DNA from: Acidobacteriaceae bacterium
Lineage (GTDB): Bacteria > Acidobacteriota > Terriglobia > Terriglobales > Acidobacteriaceae
Direction of reading: 5' to 3'
Length of the DNA stretch: 64,000 bases
Assembly: GCA_030041435.1 (NCBI GenBank)
Contig: JASHNW010000130.1
Location: 1-64,000, forward strand
Part shown: positions 57,717-64,000 of the stretch, one piece after another
Numbering within the stretch: position 1 is the stretch's first letter
How the letters are laid out: each line of letters opens with the position of its first letter
Made by a program: the position numbers and the translations under genes
Notes under the pieces: generated by a model
What the model saw: the letters and a program-made list of their open reading frames with translations, nothing else
What the model was told of the DNA's origin: nothing
The model's database searches: none

Positions 57717-59741
57717 ATGACATCATCGCCAGCCTCCATCCTGAGCGAAGGCGCCCAGCGCCACGCGAAGTCAGCAGCTATCGCCATCTCCCGCCATACC
57801 CCCACCCAAGCCAGCGGGTCGGCGCTGCTGGCCGCCGCTCATCTTGAATCCCTGCAGCACGCCGACGGCTATTGGGTGGGCGACCTCACCGCAGACTCCA
57901 CACTCCAGTCCGATTACATTCTTCTCCAGATGTGGCTCTACCCCGCCGCTCCTGACGGCTCCTGGAATCCTCCGACCATGCCCAGGATTCGCAAAGCCGC
58001 ACGCGCCATTCTGGACGCTCAGCTCCCCGACGGCGGCTGGAACATCTACGAGCCGGGCCGCTCGGAAATCAACGCAACGGTCCGCGCCTACACCATGCTG
58101 AAGATGACCGGCATGGGCCCCGACGAGCCGCGCATGAAGAAGGCGCGTGCGCTCATTCTGCGCCTCGGAGGACTGCAGGCGTGTAACAGCTATACCCGCA
58201 TCAACCTTAGCTTCTTCGATCTTTTCCCGGGCAAATACTCGCCCACGATCCCTCCGGAGATCATGATCGTCCCCGGCAGCGTCCTCTATGAGATGTCGTC
58301 GTGGACGCGCACCATCATTGTTCCGCTCTCCATCGTCCAGGCCCTGGCGAAACCCATGCCCACCCCCATGCGCCTGCGGGTCGACGAGCTGCTCCACCCC
58401 AACCGCCGTCTGGCGCTGCACCGCAAAGACCGGATTGCGAATCTCTTCGTCCGCGCCGACAAACTCTTCAAGCGATGGGAGCGGCAGAGTGTGCGCCGCA
58501 TTCGCGACCGTGCCATCCGCGAGGCCGAGCACTGGATGCTCGACCGCATGCACTACAGCGAAGGCCTCGGCGCAATCTATCCCTCCATCATGTACTCCAT
58601 CATGGCCATGGATGTCCTTGGCTACGAACGCGACCACCCCGACCTCGAGCAGGCCATTCGCCACATCGACGGCCTCATCCTCGAGGACGGCGAAAAGCTC
58701 ATCGTGCAGCCTGCCAAATCGCCGGTATGGGACACAGCCATTGCCGCCTTTGCCCTTGGCGAGCTCGGGCGGGCCGACGCAGCCCGCATGACCGCGGCCG
58801 CCGACTGGCTGCTGAGCAAGGAGATTCGCCGTCGCGGTGATTGGGCCAGCAAGCGTCCCAATCTAACCCCCTCCGGCTGGGTCTTCGAATTTGCCAATGA
58901 ATTCTACCCCGACATCGACGACACAGCGATGGTGCTGCTCGCCTTGCAGCACGCAAAAGCCGGCGATCCGGCCCGCCAGGCGCGCGCCGAAAATCGGGCC
59001 ATCCAGTGGCTGCTCGGCATGCAGAGCTCCGATGGCGGGTGGGCCGCCTTCGACGTGGACAACAACTGGCAAATCCTCAACAAGGTTCCCTTCGCCGATC
59101 ACAACGCGATGCTCGACCCAACCTGCCCCGACATTACCGGCCGCGTTCTCGAGTGCCTCTGCCGCCGCGGATTCGATGCCGGGAATCCCGCGATCGATCG
59201 CGGCGTGGAATATCTGCTCAAGAAGCAGGAGCCGAATGGCAGCTGGTACGGACGCTGGGGTGTGAACTACGTCTATGGGACTTTCCTGGCGCTGCGCGGT
59301 CTGGCCGCTGCCCGCGTGCCCGCCGCCCTGGATGCCGTCGCGCGCGGTGCACACTGGCTGCGCGAAGTGCAGAACCCCGACGGCGGCTGGGGTGAGAGCT
59401 GCCTCGGCTACGAAACCGGCCGTTTCGAGCGTGCCGTCAGTACGCCATCGCAGACGGCCTGGGCCATCCTCGGCCTCATCGCCGCCGGTGGCCTGCGCAG
59501 CAACGCCGTCAGCGACGGAATCCGCTGGTTGTGTGACAACCAGCAGCCCGACGGCTCGTGGACCGAGGCCGTCACTACGGGCACTGGTTTTCCGGGCGTC
59601 TTCTACATCAGCTACAACCTCTACCGAGATTACTTTCCCCTGCTTGCCCTTGCTGCTTATGACCGGGAGGCGGTGCAGCGGCTCGAACCCGCGTTCGCCG
59701 GCGCGCATGCAGCGCGCATTGAAATGCAGGCATCCGAATAA
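57717..59741 (+). CDS. shc: Squalene-hopene cyclase
   Basis: Converts squalene to hopene, the hopanoid precursor, on the inner membrane. The product is 674 aa from the ATG at 57717 (690 aa if the GTG at 57669 is used). The catalytic motif DIDDT is at 399-403, and QW repeats occur throughout (LPDGGWNIYEPG, SSDGGWAAFDVDNN, EPNGSWYGRWGVNY, NPDGGWGESCLGYE, QPDGSWTEAV). Length and motifs are complete. No hopanoid-modifying hpn genes are adjacent in the window; an unknown gene follows directly. Confidence 0.93.
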   Translation: MTSSPASILSEGAQRHAKSAAIAISRHTPTQASGSALLAAAHLESLQHADGYWVGDLTADSTLQSDYILLQMWLYPAAPDGSWNPPTMPRIRKAARAILDAQLPDGGWNIYEPGRSEINATVRAYTMLKMTGMGPDEPRMKKARALILRLGGLQACNSYTRINLSFFDLFPGKYSPTIPPEIMIVPGSVLYEMSSWTRTIIVPLSIVQALAKPMPTPMRLRVDELLHPNRRLALHRKDRIANLFVRADKLFKRWERQSVRRIRDRAIREAEHWMLDRMHYSEGLGAIYPSIMYSIMAMDVLGYERDHPDLEQAIRHIDGLILEDGEKLIVQPAKSPVWDTAIAAFALGELGRADAARMTAAADWLLSKEIRRRGDWASKRPNLTPSGWVFEFANEFYPDIDDTAMVLLALQHAKAGDPARQARAENRAIQWLLGMQSSDGGWAAFDVDNNWQILNKVPFADHNAMLDPTCPDITGRVLECLCRRGFDAGNPAIDRGVEYLLKKQEPNGSWYGRWGVNYVYGTFLALRGLAAARVPAALDAVARGAHWLREVQNPDGGWGESCLGYETGRFERAVSTPSQTAWAILGLIAAGGLRSNAVSDGIRWLCDNQQPDGSWTEAVTTGTGFPGVFYISYNLYRDYFPLLALAAYDREAVQRLEPAFAGAHAARIEMQASE

Positions 59742-59744
59742 TGA

Positions 59745-60296
59745 ATGACTGCGCCGTTAATCTCCCTTGATCGCCGCCCTCTTTCGGGATACCTTGAAAC
59801 CGGTCCTATGACGCGCCGCGAACTACTCCGCATGATCGTTCTCCGCGCCCGCGCCCACGGGTTCGAGTTCCGCAAGTGGTACGAGGCCAACATTGAGCCC
59901 GACTGGAAGGATCTGAACAGCGCGATCGCGGTCCTCGAATCCGGCCGCCGCTACTACGCCCTGTTGTTTTCTCACGACTTCGCCCGCAATTTCTGGAAGA
60001 AAGGCACGCAGATCAGCTTCATCCTGCCCTCGCAGGAGTACACGCGTCTCGACAAGGACGGCAAGGTGGTTACCATCCAGCGCAAGGCCTTTACCCGCCG
60101 CACCTCGCGTTCCACGTCCAACACCCTCTGGCAGTATCACCTCGAGCAGATGGCCGTCTGGGAGGAACCTCTCCGCTACATTCGGCGCTTCGTCCTCACC
60201 GAAGAGGAGTCGGATACAGCGGCAAACGAATCTGCCTCCGCCGCCGCGCCAATCCGGCGTCGCGGCCTGGCGCGCAGGCCTGTCAACTGGTGCTGA
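59745..60296 (+). CDS. Conserved hypothetical protein downstream of shc
   Basis: A 183-aa cytoplasmic protein, basic and aromatic, with RARAHGFEFRKWYEANIEPDW, RRYYALLFSHDFARNFWKKG and LWQYHLEQMAVWEEPLRYIRRF as the conserved-looking parts. I do not recognise the family. It starts 3 bp after the shc stop, so it is probably co-transcribed; an alternative start at 59808 (MTRRELL) is possible. The last 30 residues are Ala/Arg-rich and may be disordered. A link to hopanoid metabolism is inference from position only. Confidence 0.6.
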   Translation: MTAPLISLDRRPLSGYLETGPMTRRELLRMIVLRARAHGFEFRKWYEANIEPDWKDLNSAIAVLESGRRYYALLFSHDFARNFWKKGTQISFILPSQEYTRLDKDGKVVTIQRKAFTRRTSRSTSNTLWQYHLEQMAVWEEPLRYIRRFVLTEEESDTAANESASAAAPIRRRGLARRPVNWC

Positions 60297-60314
60297 CAGG
60301 GGTCTCTGGTCCGA

Positions 60315-60343
60315 TTGCCGCTCGGAAAAGGAACTGGTATTCT
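60315..60343 (+). promoter_or_regulatory. Sigma70-type promoter of the tRNA-Arg gene
   Basis: TTGCCG (60315-60320) and TATTCT (60338-60343) are separated by exactly 17 bp, ending 18 bp before the tRNA 5' end. Spacing and position fit a strong housekeeping promoter. Confidence 0.6.
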
Positions 60344-60361
60344 CGAAAGAGTCCTGCGAGC

Positions 60362-60438
60362 GCGCCCTTAGCTCAGTTGGATAGAGCGACTGACTACGAA
60401 TCAGTAGGTCGGGAGTTCGAATCTCTCAGGGCGCGCCA
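60362..60438 (+). tRNA. tRNA-Arg (anticodon ACG)
   Basis: A 77-nt cloverleaf. The acceptor stem GCGCCCT (60362-60368) pairs with AGGGCGC (60428-60434), followed by the discriminator G and encoded CCA (60436-60438). The D-arm reads TAGCTCAGTTGGATAGAGC, the anticodon stem-loop CTGACTACGAATCAG with anticodon ACG, and the T-arm contains GTTCGAATC. The 3' half lies 57 bp from an integrase remnant, a typical integration-site setting. Confidence 0.95.
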
Positions 60439-60495
60439 TACAATCAACAACTTACGACGTCCACATCAACCCAGTCAGTCTTGGTATGACGTAAA

Positions 60496-60932
60496 TCAGG
60501 ATTCAGCGGCGCTCTCCTTCCACGCCTCGTTCCGTTGCTTCACGACTCCCGCAACCATCTTGAGCGACGGGTGTATGTACTTCCCAGTCGCAGCAACGCT
60601 CCCATGCCCGAGCACATTCGAGACCAGCTTGAGGTTGCCAGTCCTGGCCAGGAGGTCGGTTGCAAAGCTGTGAGGCGATGAATACAGCACGACATCATCG
60701 GGCAGCATGGCCTCCTTCCTCGCCTCGCGAAATGGCTTCTCCACGGCGGTGAGCGTCATGTGTCCCGTCTGCTATTCTTCGACGGAAACACGAACGGCGA
60801 CGTAGCGCCGCCAGCGAGAGCGCGCAGCCTGTCGCGAACACGATCGCTGAGCGGTACATGACGCTTCAAGTTTCTGGTTTTCCGCTGGGCACGAAGAGAG
60901 CTCTTAAAATAAAGTTGGATTCGCAGGCCGAC
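60496..60932 (-). pseudogene. Decayed tyrosine recombinase (integrase) remnant
   Basis: Two frames together give an integrase C-terminal half. The upstream one (60932-60756) reads QRKTRNLKRHVPLSDRVRD and SPFVFPSKNS; the other (60771-60496) continues QTGHMTLTAVEKPFREARK, YSSPHSFATDLL, LGHGSVAATGKYIHP. These match RxVPL, the WVFPS/GHLTTVEK segment, the HxxR box, LGH and the catalytic Tyr of phage-type integrases. A frameshift lies around 60760-60780, the N-terminal half is missing, the catalytic Arg of the second box is replaced by Pro, and an in-frame stop precedes the upstream piece. It is non-functional, with its C-terminus facing tRNA-Arg. Confidence 0.8.
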
Positions 60933-60990
60933 CTAAGATCAGCAGGGGCCAGGATGAGGACAATCAGCGATTTCGGCATCGAGTGCGCAA

Positions 60991-62250
60991 TCACTGGAAC
61001 AGGCTTAGCGATATGGCGTTGGCCATCGCGGCGTAGCCTGCATCTTTGGGATGGAGATGGTCGCTGCTGTCATACGCGGACAATAGCGTGAGAGGAGCAG
61101 CCGGATCGCGCATCGCCTTGTCGAAGTCGATGACACCATCGAAGGCGCCGCTGGTTCGAATCCACTGGTTCACCGCTTCGCGGATCTGCTCACCTTTGTC
61201 AGTGAAGTAACCTGCTCCTTTGTAGGGCGTGAGCGTGGCGCCGAAGATCCTGATGCCGTGCTCATGCGCACGAGCGACCAACTGACCCAAGCCCTGTTCA
61301 ATATCTTCGGCAGTGAGTTGGTAGCCGGGCTGGTTGGGATTATGGAGCGCCCCGATATCGTTAATGCTCTCCAGCACGATCACGTACTTCACGCCCGGCT
61401 GCGACAGAACATCGCGATCGAACCGGGAAAGCGCATTCGGTCCGACGCAGTGAATGAGAACGCAGTTGCCGCCGATACCCTCGTTGAGGACCGAGAGACC
61501 AACGGTAGCAGGATCGTCATGCAGGCGGACGGCCAGATAGTCGGGCCAGCGATGATTGGCGTTTTCCGTGGCCCAGGCGCCATCCGTGATCGAGTCGCCG
61601 AAAACAACAACCGCCCCGACATGGCTCGCGACGGCTTCAACGTCGATGCCCTTGAGGAAATACCACGAGTCGATCGTGGCCGGCTGGCTCAGCGTCGGAG
61701 AGCTGACTTCGTTGCCGGTCTGAATGTAGTTATCCTGAGCCGCGTCGCCGTGGAAAGATATCTTGCTGATCTGCTGCAGAGGCAGATAGATGCTGACTGC
61801 CACGTTTGCAAAGGCGGGAGTCGCCATGATGACAGGGTCGCTGACAACGAGGGCTCCGGGCGGAATCACGATTGAAGATTGGCCGCCGAAGGTGACGGGA
61901 TGCAGAGACGATATCTCGACGGTCGACCCTCCGGCGCTGAGCCCGACCGTGGCGGCATCGATGCGCAGCGGCTCAATGCCGAATTCGTTCGTGAACCGGA
62001 TGCGCAGCTCCTTGCCGGCAATCGAAGTGTGCACGACCTCGCGAAGCGTGGAGTCGACCAGCGTTGGCGTGGTGTGCCAGGGATCGAAGTCGAATGGCGC
62101 AGTCGCCCAGGTGCCCGTCCACTGCGGCGGAGGCGCGGGGCTCTGGGCGCGCGCAGGGACCGCGTTCATCGCGCCAATCAGAACGGAAAGAATGACGAGT
62201 GTCGAGGACAGGCGGCGTGCAAACAAAAGAGATAGTAGCTTCAGGAGCAT
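60991..62250 (-). CDS. Secreted SGNH/GDSL-family hydrolase
   Basis: A 419-aa exported esterase or deacetylase with a signal peptide (about 1-35, ending PARAQ). An N-terminal beta-rich part (about 40-205) is followed by an SGNH domain (about 210-419) with the nucleophile Ser220 in GDSITDG, GGN, ESINDIG and the Asp397-His400 pair (SSDHLHP). It probably acts on acetylated glycans or lipids. The ATG at 62250 has AGGAGG upstream. It follows the SDR gene by 92 bp. Confidence 0.87.
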   Translation of the reverse strand: MLLKLLSLLFARRLSSTLVILSVLIGAMNAVPARAQSPAPPPQWTGTWATAPFDFDPWHTTPTLVDSTLREVVHTSIAGKELRIRFTNEFGIEPLRIDAATVGLSAGGSTVEISSLHPVTFGGQSSIVIPPGALVVSDPVIMATPAFANVAVSIYLPLQQISKISFHGDAAQDNYIQTGNEVSSPTLSQPATIDSWYFLKGIDVEAVASHVGAVVVFGDSITDGAWATENANHRWPDYLAVRLHDDPATVGLSVLNEGIGGNCVLIHCVGPNALSRFDRDVLSQPGVKYVIVLESINDIGALHNPNQPGYQLTAEDIEQGLGQLVARAHEHGIRIFGATLTPYKGAGYFTDKGEQIREAVNQWIRTSGAFDGVIDFDKAMRDPAAPLTLLSAYDSSDHLHPKDAGYAAMANAISLSLFQ

Positions 62251-62342
62251 GCGGAAGGATTCCTCCTGGAATCGGAAAATCTTGGAACAGTCCCTGTTGC
62301 TGATCGTCGGTCCACTCAGCCTTTGCGGATAAACGCGCGCTC

Positions 62343-63182
62343 TCACTCGCGAACTTTGGGTTTGCGGCGGCGACGCGTTTCGTCTTCGAGCTTGTAGGGC
62401 CAGCTTGCCTGCGTGAAAGCCGCGCCGTCCACCCAGAGTGTTTGTCCACTGACGTAGGTAGCGGCGTCGGATGCCAGGAAAACCACGGCATTGCCTACAT
62501 CTGTGGGCATACCGACCCGGCGCAGTGGCGCCTGCTTTCCCCAGATCGATGCGTAGCGCGGCTCTTCCCGGAGCGTACGATCGATCAGGATAGCGCCCGG
62601 GGCCACGCAATTCACGCGGATGCCGTGGCGACCCAGCTCAATCGCCGCCACTTTGGTCAGCATTTCGATGCCGCCCTTGCTGGCGCTATAGGAAACCAGC
62701 CGCGGGAACGGCACCTTGTTGCAACCGGAGCCGATGTTAATGATTGATCCTCCACCCGTGTCCTTCATCCAAACGGCAGCAGACTGCAGGCAGAGAAACG
62801 AGCCTTTGAGGTTCGTGGCGATATCGCGGTCCCAGTCCGCTTCTGTCAGTTGCAGCAATGGCGCCCAGGTCTGGGTTCCTGCATTATTCACCAGGATGTC
62901 GAGCCGCTCATGATGCTTCGCGAGCGCGGCAATCATCCGCCGCACCTGCTGGCCCGAACGCACATCCGCTCTGACGGGAAATGCCTTGCCGCCAATGGCC
63001 TCGATCTGATTCACGGTTTCCCTGGCCACGTTCGTGTCGCTGAGGTAGTTCACGGCGACGGTGCAGCCGGCGCGTGCCAGCTCCATGGCTATGCCTTTGC
63101 CGATACCCTGTGCCGCTCCGGTCACCAGCGCGAGCCGGTCACGAAGTGGCGGAACTGAGCTGAGTAGACTAGCTGGTTTCAT
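62343..63182 (-). CDS. SDR family oxidoreductase (glucose 1-dehydrogenase-like)
   Basis: A 279-aa classical SDR. It has TGAAQGIG (21-28), NNAG (99-102), catalytic Ser152, Tyr165 and Lys169 (YSASK) and the C-terminal VDGAAF that resembles glucose or gluconate dehydrogenases. Residues in strand 2 (VNYLSD) suggest NADP may be accepted. A basic C-terminal tail (RRRRKPK) is unusual. It lies between a GH2 gene and an SGNH hydrolase, consistent with a carbohydrate-use cluster. Confidence 0.85.
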   Translation of the reverse strand: MKPASLLSSVPPLRDRLALVTGAAQGIGKGIAMELARAGCTVAVNYLSDTNVARETVNQIEAIGGKAFPVRADVRSGQQVRRMIAALAKHHERLDILVNNAGTQTWAPLLQLTEADWDRDIATNLKGSFLCLQSAAVWMKDTGGGSIINIGSGCNKVPFPRLVSYSASKGGIEMLTKVAAIELGRHGIRVNCVAPGAILIDRTLREEPRYASIWGKQAPLRRVGMPTDVGNAVVFLASDAATYVSGQTLWVDGAAFTQASWPYKLEDETRRRRKPKVRE

Positions 63183-63297
63183 CGCTTCCGGTTCACACTC
63201 CTCATTGCAGCGTTGCCTGGGCTGCCGCGAGGATCGTTCGGACAGGTTGATTGAACCGCACGCTCCGATGATCGACCGTCCGCCTCGGTGGCGCCGC

Positions 63298-64000
63298 TCA
63301 GGCGAGTCTGTTCGGCAACCGCTCAGTCACGAAGGAAGCGTGTCCCGACTTGAGTCCGGGAGACGTCGCATTAACCCGCACTCTTCCCGGCTGAAACGTG
63401 GAGCGAACGGCAACTCGCATCAGTCCTCCTTCTGCCTGTAACTCGTGGTCGCAGGGCGCGTGCCATGTCGCCGGCCTGGCCGGATCGACATAGAAGTTAT
63501 ATGAACCGCGATATTCCCCGGGACCCGACACAGAGAATTCGAGGTTATTGCCCGCGTCGATACACAGGTTACCCTCGCGGTCGACGATCTTAGCGGTGAT
63601 CAGTGCTACGTCGGAGCCGTTGGCCCGCACGCGGAACTGGCGCCCGTCTGGCCGGGTCAGCTGCGGCTCCACAGTCAGGACTATGCGCGCCGGATTTCCA
63701 GAGGTGCGCCGCTCGTCGGTGCACACGGGGCGGCCTGCAGAATCGAGCCCCACGGCCTTCAGGCTACCTGGCTCCCAGGAGACGTTCTCCCACGTGCAGC
63801 GCATCTCGGCGTCCGGGGTACGTCGCCCTTTACTGACTCCATTGACGGACAATTCCACCTGCGGGCAGTTACTCCACGCATCGACATTCTGCAGGCCGGA
63901 AAGATTCCAGCTGCTCTGCAGAGCGATACCCGGCCTTTTCGAATAAGGCAGCCACAACGCGTTCTGAAAGATCCGGTACGGCAGCTTGGGGAAGCGGTTG
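63298..64000 (-). CDS. Glycoside hydrolase family 2-type enzyme, C-terminal part only
   Basis: The last about 233 residues of a large enzyme continue beyond the right window edge; the apparent start at 63957 (TTG) is internal, since the frame is open to position 64000 (NRFPKLPYRIFQNAL). Visible are WLPYSKRPG, DAWSNCPQVELSVNGVSKG, WENVSWEPGSLKAV, PQLTRPDGRQFRVRANGSD and EFSVSGPGEYRGSY. These match the C-terminal immunoglobulin-like domains (including a DUF4982-like part) of GH2 beta-galactosidase-like proteins. The catalytic domain is outside the window. Confidence 0.82.
   Translation of the reverse strand, partial: NRFPKLPYRIFQNALWLPYSKRPGIALQSSWNLSGLQNVDAWSNCPQVELSVNGVSKGRRTPDAEMRCTWENVSWEPGSLKAVGLDSAGRPVCTDERRTSGNPARIVLTVEPQLTRPDGRQFRVRANGSDVALITAKIVDREGNLCIDAGNNLEFSVSGPGEYRGSYNFYVDPARPATWHAPCDHELQAEGGLMRVAVRSTFQPGRVRVNATSPGLKSGHASFVTERLPNRLA

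Noticed and set aside
61154-61162. GTTCGAATC identical to part of the tRNA-Arg T-arm, as a possible attachment-site copy
   Set aside because: Only 9 bp match and it lies within the SGNH hydrolase coding sequence; a real att copy would match 15 or more bases of the tRNA 3' end.

Overview
The window comes from a high-GC Gram-negative bacterium, almost certainly a member of the Acidobacteriota (Acidobacteriaceae-like). The markers are two divergent VWFA-related proteins of the acidobacterial TIGR03436 type, a remnant of the soil-associated TIGR03435 family, an Oar-like TonB receptor with a carboxypeptidase-regulatory N-domain, a squalene-hopene cyclase, an S8 protease with LWG repeats, and many small lineage-type hypotheticals. 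I see no rRNA, CRISPR array or intact transposon. There is one tRNA (Arg, ACG).

Layout. 1-7.4 kb: trehalose/alpha-glucan genes (3' part of a GH15 gene, treZ), a TauE/SafE exporter with its DUF1634 partner, a TIGR03435 remnant, then a minus-strand run ychF > ZIP transporter > thioredoxin-like membrane protein. 7.6-11 kb: TonB-dependent receptor diverging from an SDR oxidoreductase. 11.4-18.0 kb: a tightly packed five-gene operon joining a membrane HD-GYP/GAF/GGDEF protein to an oligopeptide-type ABC importer with one ATPase. 18.2-23.3 kb: S8 protease, DUF488 protein, small Cys-rich protein, ECF sigma factor, transaldolase. 23.5-33 kb: purD, an atypical Nramp-like transporter with a small membrane partner, aconitase, a DoxX gene interrupted by an in-frame TGA, a DUF6580-like protein, a membrane hydrolase, OsmC. 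33-44 kb: ROK sugar kinase, DUF3617 protein, acetyltransferase, the VWFA pair, RNase J, a 1128-aa BNR-repeat protein and a DUF4440-like protein. 44-60.3 kb: ankyrin protein, a frameshifted PPOX gene, esterase, gatB, a DUF4382 lipoprotein, TPR protein, amidohydrolase lipoprotein, M28 peptidase, STAS protein, squalene-hopene cyclase with a downstream unknown. 60.3-64 kb: tRNA-Arg beside a decayed tyrosine integrase, then SGNH hydrolase, SDR and the C-terminus of a GH2 enzyme, which looks like the start of an inserted segment.

The plus strand is visibly G-rich over 1-7.4 kb and C-rich over about 23.5-59.7 kb whatever the gene direction, with near-neutral stretches at about 7.6-23 kb and 60.4-64 kb. 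That pattern suggests either the replication terminus region or a rearrangement boundary, with accessory genes in the neutral parts. Four genes are broken (TIGR03435, DoxX, PPOX, integrase). The most system-like arrangements are the c-di-GMP enzyme plus ABC importer operon and the atypical Nramp transporter plus 69-aa membrane protein.
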